Assembly: GCA_003194525.1 (NCBI GenBank)
Contig: NBIV01000173.1
Coordinates: forward strand, 115,028 to 179,027
Origin: Gracilariopsis chorda
Taxonomy: Eukaryota > Rhodophyta > Florideophyceae > Gracilariales > Gracilariaceae
Length of the DNA: 64,000 bases
Reading direction: 5' to 3'
In this document: piece by piece, positions 9,523 to 22,507 of the stretch
How the letters are laid out: each line of letters starts with the position of its first letter
Numbering within the stretch: position 1 is the first letter of the stretch
The notes under the pieces: generated by a model
Told to the model about the DNA's origin: nothing
What the model saw: the letters and a program-made list of their open reading frames with translations, nothing else
Database searches by the model: none
Translations under genes and position numbers: made by a program

Positions 9523-12186
9523 TTGTTTATTGATGCACTACACTACGCACATACTCTCAGTCACACGGCATATATCGTCCTAAGCTTCGTGTTATATCGA
9601 GAGACCCTATGTGTTCTTCGGGCTGTACAAATCCCTCCCTCAACGCTCTGCGATACCCTGCCCCACCTCGAAAATCCCCTTTCTCATAAGCATTCATCTT
9701 TAAACCAATATGCCATTGTTTCCTATTGCAGGCGTTCCCGTTTCTTTCCCCCATCAATGTTACGGCACTCAGTTCGCACTGATGCGGTCATAAGCTCGGA
9801 TAAAAAACGTCAACATGCAATCATCAAATCCCCGACAGGTACAGGAAAAACGCTCTCCCTATTATGTTTGACACTCGCTCTTCGCCAATACCTTGTTGAT
9901 GACGAAAAACCCATTGATGCAAGCTCGACTACTATCCACAATGCGTGTCCATCATCTGCGTGTAGTGCTCTTAACTCAGAGGGTAATATCTATGACGATG
10001 TTCATCTTCAAGACGACGACTTTGAGCCACCTAAGCACCCGGCGGATACCACATGGCAAAGGCTTGTTCATTTACGTCCAACTTCCTACAAGGCATTCAC
10101 TACAAGTACGATTTTGTTTTCAGACCTCGTTCCAGCCCCCACCCCCACATCTTCTTCTCATGAAGAGCCACATTGCATTGAACAATTGTCCGTCAATGCC
10201 TCTAATACTTGGGAGGCTCGGGGTTTCTACGGGACAAGAACTCACGCCCAGATATCACAAATGGCCTTGGAGCTACAGAAAACCGATTACGCACCTTGGG
10301 TAGAGATTTTTGGGTCGCGAAATGAGTACTGTATCAATTCTCTTGTTCAGGACTCGTCAAATGACAAAAAGGGCGACTTATGCAAAGCCCTCATTTACGG
10401 CACCCGTGGTTGTCATCTTACGTCTGGAACGGATATGCTTTGCACTTACAAGACCAAAAACACCGAACCTTGATATATCGAGGATTTAGTTCAACTCGTA
10501 CGGAGCTTCCAAGGCTGCCCGTATTATGCGTGCCAGAATCTTTTCCACAATGCTCACTTAGTTTTCTGCCCATACAACAACGCTTTGGACAAACTGTAAA
10601 GAAATGCACGTGGGCCCCATGTTTCCAACCAAATGTCATTTTCAACGAAGCTCTTAATATCAAGGATCGTGCTCGCGATTTTTACAGCTTCGTGGTCGAT
10701 ATCCAACCTTTTCTTAACGCTTCTCAGCTAGCAACGGACCTCCTTAGTTTCCAAAGCACTCAGGAACCGTTCCACACAAGTTTGCATATCATTTCTGAAA
10801 AGCTATTGAAAATGGTACATCTCAGTGAACTAGTACTGGCAGATGCTTCAGCTGTCCACTCCAACCACTTCGATGATCAACTGGTCCAAGGCTCTCTATT
10901 ACTAAAATAGTTGTCTGATGCCGACATAGCCCCTGCCCAAATCCCCTCATGGCAGTCTGCAGATACATACTTTGGAAGGTTCAACCACAGTCATTTACCA
11001 AAGCTTTTTCGGGATTTTCTTAAACTCCAGAAAAAATCAGCTGTTAAATGCTATTCCAACCCTATACATCGCGAAATGGCCTGGCATCACCGCTGAAAAA
11101 CCCACAAAGAACTCTAATATGAAACGTAATGACCGCGCTTTGAACGAAATTCTCCAGAATGGCTTCCAATAAACTGCTCACGTTCTCAACTCCTTCGAAT
11201 ACTTCTTACGTGAGCCGGACGCGTGTACCATGACTGTCACCCGCATTTATGAAGAACCCACAGGACAGAAGGTACAACTCAGTTTTCTGTGCATGACGGC
11301 TTCCGTATGTTTTAGAGATGTTGCGGAAGTCGCTCGAACGGTTATTCTAATCTCCGGTACCCTCAAACCCATGGAAGCTTTGTGATATGAAATGGGAACC
11401 AATTTCCACATAGAGAGCACCCTCTACCATGTGGCAGATGTGCAGGACCAATTATTTCTTGCTTTCGCAACCGGAGTTCCTTCCAACTACCCCTTCTCAG
11501 CCCCATCTCGTGGTGCGACAAACCCCAACTTTCAACAAGAACTGGGAAACGCTCTCCTACATTCCTTTCACGGTATTCCACACTGGATACTGGTCTTTCT
11601 GCCGAGCTACAAATTGTTAGCAAGTTTACAGAACAGCTGGCAAAGTTCCGAGATTTGGGCTTCAATGATTTCTGCAAAGGAATCTGTTTCAACAGAACTT
11701 AAGAACAGAGGACCAGACTTTGAATCTGTCCTCGCAACCTACTCTCACGCAGCAAAATATAACAGTGGAGCTGCGTTATTCGCGATATACAGAGGTAAAC
11801 CTTTTGAAGAAGTTGACTTCAAGCATGAGGCTTCTCGAGCTGTCCTACTCATCGGTAACCCACTCACATATTTCAAGCACCTACCAGTTCGCTCAAAGTC
11901 AATTTGTCGTGATTGCCGAGCAACAGATGTGCAGCAGAGGGTATCCGTTTTCACTGGCGATGAATGGTACTACAACCAAGCCTTCAGTGCTTTAAACCAA
12001 GCGTTGGGGAGAGTGAGTAAACACAAACATGACTATGGCGCCGTCATTTGCATCGATTCCCGTTTAAAGGACGCCCAGTCACACGAAAGGCTACCTTTCT
12101 GGGCGTTTGCTGGTTTGACATCAACCGACGAGCCGCACCATGCTGTAGTGCGTCATTTGAAAACTTTCTTTAGTACGAAATCGTAA
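9523..12186 (+). pseudogene. Fe-S (DEAD_2) helicase pseudogene, FANCJ/RTEL1/DDX11 type
   Basis: Family motifs appear in order: KSPTGTGKTLSLLCL (motif I, about 9823-9867), FYGTRTHAQISQMALEL (Ia, about 10225-10275), GSRNEYCIN (cluster-binding region), VIFNEALNIKD (decayed DEAH box, about 10638-10670), FRDVAEVARTVILISGTLKPME (motif III region, about 11311-11375), WILVFLPSYKLL (IV), and LNQALGRVSKHKHDYGAVICIDSR (VI). This group uses an iron-sulfur cluster and unwinds DNA 5' to 3' in repair or telomere maintenance. The gene is broken by frameshifts between about 10380 and 10473 and between about 10910 and 11220, and by in-frame stops including a TGA at 11383-11385 just after the SGTL motif. The SGTL region looks closest to FANCJ, but I would not name an orthologue. 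Confidence 0.85.
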
Positions 12187-12449
12187 GACATAGCCCTAAA
12201 CCCGTTTTTTATATGTTGGAATGGCGACTTGTCTAATACACAATGAGCTAATTCCCACAGGGAGTTCCAAACACATGGCAACCTAATCTGTTTCAAACCC
12301 CTATCCAACTAACCTATTTTCTCGGTACCTACATTAATTATAGCGGAACTGCAGCCCAGTGCCCTGCTTCAGTTCGTTCCCTGTTTACGTACAAAAGATA
12401 AAAAGGAACTGCTAAAACGCCTAAACCCGCTGTAGGTAAAACGCCTAGT

Positions 12450-13330
12450 GACCCCAACACCCCCCCCCCCCCCCCCCAAGTGGTACGTACACCTTAAGGA
12501 TGTAAGCATGTTCCTACGATACTGGTAACGTGCAGTACAAGAACCTTCTCTCTAAACACAACAAAGTCATAATGCCGCGTAGTAGTAGGCAAATACACAA
12601 ATCGTACTTGCTTGAAACTCTAGTATCCCACCGAAAAACCACCGTGTGCCACATGCTCGGCAGTACTGCTAGAAAACCATGCATAGGTAGTACCCTAAGT
12701 GTAACAGAGGCTTGGGCAGTGTGGAGCGACACCACTTCCGTTGCGCAACAGGAAGGCGTTCCTGTTGTGCGACGCATGTGTAAAGTTCCTCCGCACTGTA
12801 TGCTTATGAGCATTACCAATCCATTGCGACATGTCAACACATTCTCTGCTTTGTCGCACGATACACCTCCGCGCGCACGACCGGAACGTGTTCCTGTCCT
12901 GCACAAACAAATGTTCGCGTGCAAAAACCTTTATTTCTATAACTTTCAACCGATTCTGTACTCCCCAGTAATCAATTTACACGACATTAGTACTAATCTA
13001 TATGCCCCATATATATTAGTACTACTGATTTACGTAAAAGGCCTAAGTTTCAGCACGCCTACAAACAAGGATAGATGTTACGAAAGTACGTGTAACAAAT
13101 GACGTCGGCAGTGTCCAGTGAGACCACCGCCGTTGCATAAGAAGCATGTTTTCGTGACGCGGAACACGAATGTAGAGTTCCTGTAAACTCTTAAGCTCAT
13201 GGTAGTAAACCACCGTGTGCCACGTGTCGGAATATTGTCTGCTGAAATACCTGACACGCCTCACTGTGCGCGACAGGAACGCTGTCCTGTCGCACACAGA
13301 CCAAATGTCGCGTACACATCTCGCTCTTTG
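12450..13330. repeat. Scattered satellite A-related palindromes and a poly-C run
   Basis: A run of about 16 C lies at 12462-12477. Inner-hairpin variants follow: GCGCAACAGGAA/TTCCTGTTGTGCG-type near 12743-12770, GCACGACCGGAA/TTCCTGTCCTGC near 12873-12903, and GTGCGCGACAGGAA/CTGTCGCACAC near 13266-13300. Units are 130-500 bp apart, so the tandem period is lost. Open frames here are by-products of the repeats. Confidence 0.6.
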
Positions 13331-13429
13331 TATAAATAAAACCCTTTCGGTACTCTCTCCTGAGCAATTTGTACGCCTTTTGCCATATTCTGCTAGCACA
13401 CTATTATAAGAGTAAACCTCTATTATCAA

Positions 13430-14390
13430 GAACCCCAACGTTTCAGCAGGGCTACAAAAAGTGGAAGATACCCCAAACCCGCCTACTGTTTACATAGCAC
13501 CAATTTTTCGTACTACAAACCTCTTAAAATCGCTATTGAGAAATGAAAGCATAAAAAACCCGGGAACAGAACACCAGTTAAAACCCCCTAAATGATTCCC
13601 TACTACCTTCCACTATCGCACTCTACACCCCTAAACCTTACTGTATCGGTAACCCAAACCGCGAGACACAACAACCCTTAGTAAAACCCCTCATACAAAA
13701 ACGACGCTAGAAAAAGATTTAGAACCTCTCCGTTTACACAGAGCCCTACTATCCCTAAAACCCCTATACATAAAACCTGTAATTCTCAATACTCTAAAAT
13801 TCTCTAGAGCTCAAAGCACTACAGACTCTTACACCTACTTTTCAATCACAATAGGTCCTATTACGAAAACCTAAGACCTCTGCAGGTGTAGAAACCCCTA
13901 TCCAAGTTTAAAACCTTAAAACTGCATTCGGAACCATTTATGGTACATAGTAAAGCTATAATAAAAACCACTAAAGCTAGAAAAAGTTATCCGGAAAACC
14001 ACCAAGACATCTTCATTTGTAGAGTCCTTTAAAAACCCTAACACCCCTTAGCCTAGATAAAAACCCCTAATAAATACCCTCTAAAAAGCCTATACTAAGC
14101 TGAACAGCTATATGTGAAAACACCGTAGAGCCTAAGCAAGTTCCCGTAAAGTCTCTAAAGAACTCTGCGTGTTAACAATCCACTAAAAATGTCTGAAAAC
14201 CTCTAGCATACATAGGACACCATGTAACCGTAAACCTTCAAAACCGCTGTAGTATGCCCTAGAACTCTATTCGAAAAACCGGTACCTTAGAACCGCTTCC
14301 CTTCCAAAGCGTAATGAAAGCTAAAACCACATAACCAACATGAACAAGCCAATCTTACCCCCGACAACAAACGGGAAGTCCTAAGACAGC
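13430..14390 (-). repeat. Long degenerate telomere-like array, C-rich orientation
   Basis: About 950 bp rich in AAAACCCCTA, CCTAAACC, AACCCCTAA and similar words, with no open frame of note. It reads as a heavily mutated complement of the terminal T(n)AGGG(G) repeat. A short stretch of the same kind recurs at 14870-15030, and another at 18830-18880. Confidence 0.5.
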
Positions 14391-15056
14391 TCTGCGAAGC
14401 CCCATATGTCTCAGGAGCGAAGAAAAACGCAGCTCGGGCGGAGCATTTGCGCTTCACTCACACACGCATAACCACTTGCATGCTTCTAACGGAATACGCA
14501 AAAAGTGATTGTCCCAGAGCACGTTCATCTTGGCACAGAACTTGCCTTTACGTACCTTGGAGACCCACGTTTGTGGTGCAGGCACAAATCACCTGCCTAA
14601 TGCTTTCAAAACCATGTCCTAGGGGGGGGTGAAATATACAAAATTTTGAATCGAGGACAACGTTTTTGCAAAACACTGTCCTGTAAAATCTGTGTCCACA
14701 TTTCTCAGCGCGTCCGGAATGTATCATACAGTGCCTACAGGATAACGTACTTCACAAAAGGGGTCAAATATGCACATACACGCGCATACAGCGTTTCTAC
14801 CACTAGGTCAACGTTCTGTTCCAGAACCATACCCAAGCCGACACCATTTAAGACGCTTTCCTAGCCCATACTTCTAAGTAAAAGTACTATAAATCGAGGT
14901 ACCCTAATAGAAACCCCTAAAAACACCAAACAAAAACTTATAGGATAAGCAGAGCAGTATACCAACGTTTACCGAAAACCTCTGCGTGCTCTTGAGAACG
15001 TTTCAGTTTAAAACCACGCCTTTGTACATATTCATTTCGGGATCTATGTCCCTAGA
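14391..15056. other. Stretch without a supported gene
   Basis: Short open frames at 14447-14632 and 14646-14864 have no recognisable motif and no second copy in the window. The part after 14870 is more degenerate telomere-like sequence. Confidence 0.3.
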
Positions 15057-17230
15057 CTACAGCCCGGATGTTACAGTGGTGTAATCTTCTGCGGTCAAAC
15101 CTGTCGGAGGCGCCCCTATACTTAGCTTGTATGCACGGCTGTTTGCCTCCCTATACGTTTCAGGATTCCTCACATAGTTCACCCCGCATCCATTAGTCGC
15201 ATCCATGCCTTGGAAGATCTTTTGAGAGAGAGGGGTCTTTAAAGCTGTTTTTGCAAGAGCGGGAGTCTCCCCAAACCCATTGACAATATTTCTGTTAGAG
15301 TGCAGAGGCACAAATACGCTCAATCCTTGCATATATGCTCTAGACCATATTCCAAGAAAGTCAAGAATCGTTGGAGTGGGATCTCTTGTAGCTTTCATTT
15401 GTCAAAGCAGTCTCAGCGAGGCGATGCAGTTCTCCACCTGTGGGTACCAAATTTCTCTACTTTAATCATGTTCCCAGAAGTCTCATGTTCGTTTTGTTTC
15501 ATAAGAGAAAACTGGGACTCGTTGCTGGTACCCGTTTGTCACTGAGTTTCGAATATATGCTTTGATATTTAGATGGTTGATAAGATCCGTTGCTTGACGA
15601 ATAGGACTTGATATTCGACAGTGCTGCTGAAGATGAAGGCCATATTGTGGTAAACGTTAAAGCGAATTTTTTAGCAGCGTCCCACCCTCTGGAATATCAC
15701 GATATATAGCTAAAACTCGATTGACATTCGCTTATTCTCCAGCAAGCGTGGTAACAGTTAGCGTGAGTTCTTCTACAATGCTACGTGATGGAAACGGAGT
15801 ATCATACTGTTCATCTCAGTATCGGCCTACCCTTCTCATCAACCGCTCAACGTTGAAGAGGTCGTTATACTCGCGAATGCTTAGGCGAGCAGGGCGAAAC
15901 AGGTGTTTTTGCTGAGATTTCTGTGCATTCGGATGGTCTGGGGGAGGAATAGATAAAGTTTCATGTACTGCATTGTATGCTAGCCTCCGAATGTGAGGAC
16001 GTTGAGTCAAATATACAATATAGCTCTCGATGCGTCCTGATTGTGGATCGATTGTAACTCTAAAGGTCAAAAGAGCTCCCAGGTTCTATTCGGAGCCGAG
16101 GCCGACGAGCTGAGCAGTTAATGCTACGTGTAACATTGAAACTACAGTGCCCATTCTCCGGTTTCCAGGTGGTGTGTGGCCATGTAATATTATGAGCTGA
16201 CCTGTCGTATGCCAGTCGTCGGGTTCCTCAATACAATGCCAATCCATAACCGGTTCCACGCTAACAGGGGCCTCTATATACAGAGAACAATGACGAGAGA
16301 CTACTTCCTGCACAAAAGAACTGAGCTGTCTAACTTGTGGGAGATACCACGTAACGTACGATATGTGAATATAGACAGTGTTGCCATTTCCAGCCAACGA
16401 GAACGCATCATCTGCGTCGATTATTTCGCTATTTTCGTCAATGCAATGAACGGGATTCTCATGCCTGCACCTAATTTCGGCCTCATCATCCTTTGGAATA
16501 GTGGGAATTGGTGTTCCTGCCACCACGGGATTTCTGAACATGGTTACGAGCTGCATGGCTTGTGTATCAAGGGTACTCCGAGGCACTCCAGCAACCGAGA
16601 GCATGGAGTGTTCCAAGTATGGTCCAATGCCCGCTTGCTGTAAAATTCTTTCGCATTGTCACAACCAAGACGCCTTCTTCGGTATGCAATCTGGACATGC
16701 TAAATAAGGATCCGATAAGCAATACATCTTGTTCTACAATCCAGAGCTATAAAAGCGGTACGGTAAGTAGTTTCCTTCCAATCCTCCCCGCCAGGACCAC
16801 GTGTCCTGCCTCTTGCTACGTACGCATGTAGGGCTTCAATGTATAAAAGGATCTCTTTTGGAAAAATGTGGCGCATATTGACAATTTAGTGCTCTAGCAT
16901 TGCACTTCTCAAGGCGTAAACGGGTTGGAGGTCAGAGTAAGGTCCTATTCTTACGTTAGCATGAACATTCTGCTGCTTCAGGTTTACGTTCGGGATTATT
17001 TCATGCCATTGCTGACCAGGCTCCAAAGGCGTGTTCTCTATTTGAAAAAGAACCCCGTTCAAAGCGGTAAGAGTTATGAGAGTAGAAAGAATCTGTACTG
17101 TTTCTATATTTGCACATGACGATAGGTTGAAAAATCGTCTGCATATATGTTCAATTTGAATCGCTTGATGGTGATTAATTTCGTCCACCATAACTCCGTG
17201 TACTGTTGTACTACTAGCAAACCCTTCCAA
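15057..17230 (-). pseudogene. RNase II/DIS3-type (RNB) exoribonuclease pseudogene
   Basis: Read on the minus strand, four pieces follow each other: 17230-16886, 16616-16086, 16070-15816 and 15398-15057. The second holds the RNB catalytic block, IDENSEIIDADDAFSL, followed by VYIHISYVTWYLP, the position of the usual VHIADVSYFV. The third begins LTFRVTIDPQSG, matching the LTFSxxID block of RNB proteins, and the last ends YTTVTSG, where the family has YTxxTSPIRRY. RNB enzymes degrade RNA 3' to 5' with Mg ions held by the Asp cluster. Frameshifts and stops between pieces make this a dead gene; the C-terminal S1-type region is not visible. The N-terminal piece is assigned only by position. Confidence 0.65.
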
Positions 17231-19020
17231 AGCAAGCGTGAGGGTTTGCTGCTCTAGCTTTTTTACAGTGACGAAGGGAGAAAACTCGTCTCTGGTTTTA
17301 CACCCAAAAACTATGTCAGAGAAAAGTTTGGTTTCAATTTACCAATTAGAGAAAACTGCTCTTACCTTGGGGTGTCTGGTTTGATCTAATACACCTAAAA
17401 CCAGCGCAACTGAAAAGTACGAAGGCAAAGGCATTGTTGGAACTGTTCTGTCAACGACTAATACATCGTAACGACAGAGGAAAGAGGACTGTGAATTCGC
17501 AGTACACACGTTACGAAGAGTGGTTGTTTGGGAATAACGTTCAAAACCAAAGGAGCTGGTGTTGGATGAAATAATTAAGCATGACGTAGCTTAGCTGGTG
17601 GTTTAATAGTGCTTCTGCCAAGAGCCTGTAGGCCTCTTCAGTGGGTGAGGTTTAGAACATGCGTTTCTAGTTTCTATCTGGAGTACTTGAGGGGGTTGAA
17701 GGTTTTGTAACCGATAACGGCGACCACTCGTCCCATATGAGCTTAAAGCCCCAAAATGTTAACAAGAGTGATCTTCTTATATGGACAATGTATTGTCTGC
17801 GGAGAAGACTAGGTACTCATTTGGGGATACTACCATAAAGAACGTAGCCCCTCAAACAAGATTATGAAACGCCGTACATATACCAATGCAAATTAACCTC
17901 CCAGGCCTACTTGAAGTTGTATTGTATGTATGTCTATATTTTTACGGGCGCATGCCACTAATTCGGACATCGTTGTACGTACTGTTGTTGATCAATCCCT
18001 TTCTACACAAGACTTCCAACAACTTCTTCGGACATTTCTTCACTGTTTCCGATAGACCAACTACTTGTCTTTCTCGTGCAGATAGGAACGTGTCTCGCTT
18101 GGACTTGGAGCATTGTCTACACTTCATTACAAATTAATCAGCGGTATTTCCAACTCTATCAGAAAACCTTTAATACCTCTTGTGAACATAAAGTAATCCA
18201 TCATTTCAATTTCCTTCCCCTCTCGACGCTATCTTGCAAGCTCATCCAGCTTCGACTCCGCGTGCTCGTCCCCTAGGAGCCCATAACTGTGCAGCAGATT
18301 GTATAGCACAACGAATCCATCATCATCACAGCTGCTAGCGAAAAACACTTGACTAACGTACACATAGTTCCGAGTTCTCACAATAACCATCTCTTTCGGT
18401 GGCAACCCGGTGGTTGAGGCGTAAGTAGTAAAACCCTTTTCAACATCAACCATATTCAAAGCAAGCTTCCGAGAGCTACTGGAAAATTACAAGAATATCT
18501 TTTACAAACGTCTTAACGGCAGAGAGATCTCTAAAACACCAAGAGTACACTAAAACGCGATATTGACTCCGAAGGTTGGAAAAGTTGCAACTAATACGAT
18601 ATTGGCGGTAGAGTTTCCAATGTGATCATGGAGGTCTTGTACAAGAGCGTTGAAATAACTGCTGTCAACATTGCAAGCAAAGGAGACGACGGTAAACCCT
18701 AACAAAATTCAGAAACCTTCATAAGGGCATAACTCAGATCCGGGCCCCGACGGGCATCAGCATTACCTTTTTGTATGTAAGAACTCCCACTGTCTGCCGT
18801 CACAGCAGTGATGGCGCAGTGTTTGGACTCAAAGCCTTTAAAAAATCCCTAAAACATCCCAAACCCCTAAAGACCACGCAGAATTTGTAATGCTCCACGC
18901 TTGTTAGAACCAAATAAAGCGCTCCCTTTTTCGACTCCCAAATGCGCCTCTACTCTTCTTCTCTTCCGCTGTCGCCTACTCTTACTTCTCTTGCTCTGCT
19001 TCCTTTGGTTTTGGTCGTAT
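17231..19020. other. Long stretch without a recognised gene
   Basis: Open frames are short: 18127-17942 (-) with a CxxC start (MKCRQCSKSKR), and 18459-18229 (-), helical and acidic. The piece at 18459-18229 has no second copy here. A few degenerate CCCTAAAAC words lie at 18830-18880. These may be decayed flanks of the RNB gene or another element. Confidence 0.3.
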
Positions 19021-19021
19021 T

Positions 19022-19215
19022 AGTTTAATCCATTTGTGATTAGACACCGGTGTGAGACATTATAATTCGAAAGCCGGGCAAATGTTTGCAGTGTTTTACA
19101 CGTGTTTAATCCACCTGTGACTAGAAACCTGTATGAAACATCATTATCTGTCAGCCAGGAAAAGCTTTGCAGGATTGTTCACGTGTTTAATCCATCTGTG
19201 CTTAGACACGTGTAT
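19022..19215. repeat. Three-copy ~81 bp tandem repeat
   Basis: GTTTAATCCA..TGTGA/CTTAGA..CGTGTAT-type units start near 19022, 19103 and 19184. Each holds GTGTTTAATCCAYCTGTG, then a Cys-free AT-rich spacer with CAGCCAGG/AAGCCGGG and GTTTGCAG/CTTTGCAG words. Divergence between copies is moderate. The repeat lies about 140 bp upstream of the unrecognised plus-strand remnant at 19351. Confidence 0.6.
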
Positions 19216-19350
19216 CGTACAAACTTACTTGCTCCACATAAACTTTGAGTACAGGATGGGAAAGCTCCACACAATTCAGAACAGTGACATAGCATCGTAA
19301 TTACGTGCTCCGTCCATTCTTCTAAGCACAAGAAACTCCCTGCAGTTATT

Positions 19351-20350
19351 ATGGCCTACAATGATCCTGAAACAATTGAAAAAGAATCAAAGGCGCTGTT
19401 TCTCCGGTTAGGAGAGGAACTAGCTGAATTTGAGAGTGAATGTAAATATCCGCGTGTGATACTGGCGTCACTGAAAGTGCATTTCCACATATTCGGCTTC
19501 CTTCACACCTCCGGAACAGAGCTTTTGTTCCATCTGGATGAATCCCCAACATCATGGACAGTTTCCGATTCCCTCATGCTAAATCAAACCGTGTTCTCGT
19601 TGATCAGACGAATGAAGAAACCTTGTACTTCGTCCCTGTAGTACGAGGAGATGAATTGAAATTCGTTTCAAAAAGCGCAGTAAGCAGCTATGAGGATTGA
19701 ATTGGTGGACTGTTGTTGCATCATTCGAAAGAAACGAAACTAATCTGGACCCTTCTTAGAAGGATAAAGTATCAACCCGCGTCAGGGTTCTTCAAGAGTG
19801 TGACACATTTAAACCGTCAGTTCTCATGGAGTATCCTCAACACGAACGCAAATTTTTAGGATGGTTTCTGTGTACAAAATCGCCAAGCATAATCTCTTGG
19901 TTAGATACCTTAGTACATCATGCAGAAGATCGAGGTATCCAACATATTTTTAATGGCAGCAACCCGGCTGGTTTGGGATGGTTGCCGGTCATACTTCGAA
20001 GTATCCATATTAAATGGGAAACAGATGACAAAGATCAGTGCCAGTATAAATCAGTAGCATTTCAAGCTGGTGAAAGGAATATCATGGAATCGCTTAAGAA
20101 ATACAGAAGGTTCAATAATGTCAGTTCTCTAGATTTGGACCTGACGGGCTATGACATCAATGGTCGCAAGGATATCTATGAACCAGTTCGAGTTCATGCT
20201 TGCTTACAGATATCCGTATATCCTACGGATGAAGAATCGCCGCCTTGTCTACACCGGTGGGTATTTAGCGGGGTTATGCTAGACCTTGTTTTGTACATTT
20301 TTTCTCTGTCACGTTTGCTACCTAAGCAGCTCCATCAGAGAGCTAAATAA
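19351..20350 (+). pseudogene. Unrecognised gene remnant
   Basis: Two plus-strand stretches, 19351-19641 and 19826-20350, probably come from one gene. The first begins MAYNDPETIEKESKALFLRL (helical, charged) and the second has a mixed alpha/beta look (HERKFLGWFLCTKSPSIISW, DLDLTGYDINGRKDIYEP, VRVHACLQISVYPTDEE). I recognise no family. The frame is broken between 19641 and 19826. Confidence 0.35.
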
Positions 20351-20870
20351 AATACGAATTATGAATTACGCCGAGATTGCAACGTCGAAAAATGCATTAT
20401 ACATGACTTTGCATCAACAGCCGCAACGTTTTTTAGAATTGGGATTGACGCTGGAAAGCTTTCTAAACTTTTACATGGATTAGCATGCTAATTATGAGCA
20501 TGAAGCATAGTTTTGCTGGGTGCTGGTTGTGACAGAATTATGGGCATATCGGATCACATTGCTCTGCCTTTAGGTTTCTCATTTACGTCTGAGACATAAC
20601 AGAAAACCCTACTAGCCCATCAAGATCAAATTTTGCCTTTTCGTAACCCCAGGCTTTTCTACGCGTACTGCCTATGCGTTTAAAATGATTTTTCTGAGCG
20701 TCATATACGTAAATACGTTCTTTCCCACTTTTGTTTTTGAATAGTTTCCCTGCAAAGAAATGGGTTTTAGAAGAAGATGTGCAGTATCCAATAAAACTGA
20801 GAACTTTGGTGAGCACATTATCTTGTTCGAACTCTGAGGTCCCAAGAACACAATCTCTTAAACGTTTTAG

Positions 20871-21693
20871 TTATTTCTGTTCTTTAAACCCCATTAATAT
20901 AAAAACAACGCACCCGAACTGCTCCATTTTACACTTCGAGTACATTTTCTGGTGAATGAAATGAGCAGGACCTTCTGCAGCATTCCCTCCACATAAAATT
21001 TGTGGACCAATCAGCGTAGCAATGCCATTCATCTTCGTGGTAGTCATCGACAAACTGCTTACTCCAAGCATCCTGGGAAGCAACAGGGATATCACCTGTT
21101 GCACGTTTATGAAGGCGTTTTCACCAAGCGGTGTCCAAGTTCGAAACCCTGGGATTTTCTTTAGAGAATACAGCTCAACTATATCTTGCATGAGAACTCT
21201 GAGATAATCATATGTCCTCATGCGATTTCGTTCTTGGTAAGCACTTCCTTGCTGAACATTGAACAAATTTTTGACAATAAAATGGAATTATATGCATCCA
21301 GAAACATCAAGGGCTAAATTCTTTCCAGTTTCATCCACGCCAAACAGTTTCAGCATTGCAAGCTCCCAAAAGATGTGCGGGAACAGAAAAAGCATTGACT
21401 CTAGGGCAGAGAAGTTCAAACTGTGCAAAACACCATGCTTGTCTTTGAGCGGAACTCCAACTGAAGCGATGTTTTGAATTCCAAGCATACGACCGATGAT
21501 TTCATGAGCCATATTATGCAACAGTAAAATCCGGTAGTTGACATATTTTTGCCAGTCCCTGTTACAAGCATCCTCGCAAACAAATTCAATGTCAAGAGAA
21601 AGAATTTTGAAATACACATAAGCAGTGTTTTTTACTGGTTCAAGACCTACGAGTCGTTGAAAAGCTTCTTGCCAACTTTGGATTTGGAATGTA
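20871..21693 (-). pseudogene. Unrecognised gene, single frame with one in-frame stop
   Basis: The minus-strand frame is open from about 21693 (after a TAA) to 20871, apart from one TAA at 21288-21290. Text before the stop includes QEAFQRLVGLEPVKNTAYVY and HNMAHEIIGRMLGIQNIASV; text after it includes LRVLMQDIVELYSLKKIPGF and ISLLLPRMLGVSSL. There are no indels across about 270 codons, so decay is recent or the stop is bypassed. Codons on either side read naturally as one protein, perhaps with Gln (CAA) at the stop. No domain is recognised. A further stretch at 20816-20583 may be its tail. Confidence 0.4.
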
Positions 21694-22153
21694 GCCCCAT
21701 CTCCTTAAATAGAGGTTAGAACCCAGCTGCTCATTGAGGACCAGTTGAAACGGTCTTTGCAATCCTTCGCAGATAAAAAAGTATCCCCGTGCTTTGCCAA
21801 CAGTACGTAAAGGTTATATGACAAGGGAGTCGATGACAAGTGGGGGACAAACATACTTGAAGGGTGGCGTTCTGACATTCGGTATCTATTTCCCTCACGC
21901 CTAATCCAGGCCTGTCGTCTTCGCCTACTATTCTCATTTATTCCTTATAATCATTCGCAATACGTCTCGCTGTTCCAAGAGCACTTCGATGAACCAACAG
22001 CTGCTGTTCATGGGTTTGCGTTGCATGACTTGTGTCTTTCGGTTTACTTTTGACTCGAAAAATATCACCATCATCGTTCCCTGGTAGACAAATCTCTGAG
22101 GGATTACCGAGATCTGGATTTGTAGGGACCTCATGCATTGCAGTAGAAAGTTC

Positions 22154-22435
22154 CTAGTTTTGGGAGCAAAAATGCTCAGGAAGATCCTGTTCAAACCAAT
22201 CTAAATCCTCCGTTTCTTCAAAGCAGATTGAGCTCAGTACTTCGTCTGCATCGCTAGCATAATTCTCAAGTCCTTCATAAAACACTTTACCAATTTCCTT
22301 CGATTCTTCTTCAGTGATAGCTTCTTCCCCACCCCCAGACTGCAAATCAACCGTCAATGATTCTTGGGAGGTATTCATCCTTCTCTTTTTCTGCGTGTGC
22401 CATTGCTCAATTACTTTTTCCAAACTTGTATCCAT
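22154..22435 (-). CDS. Small acidic hypothetical protein (93 aa), possible gene fragment
   Basis: It starts MDTSLEKVIEQWHTQKKRR, giving a basic helical head, and continues into an acidic Glu/Asp-rich tail (EEAITEEESKEIGK, EETEDLDWFEQDLPEHF). An AT-rich TATATATATG stretch lies just upstream at 22443-22462. It could be the N-terminal exon or fragment of the unrecognised minus-strand gene that follows at 21.7-20.9 kb. No family is recognised. Confidence 0.35.
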   Translation of the reverse strand: MDTSLEKVIEQWHTQKKRRMNTSQESLTVDLQSGGGEEAITEEESKEIGKVFYEGLENYASDADEVLSSICFEETEDLDWFEQDLPEHFCSQN

Positions 22436-22507
22436 TAGTGATAATATATATGTATATATATGTTAGGCACCTGTACGTGGTTTCGAAAGTATGAATAAGA
22501 CAACTAC

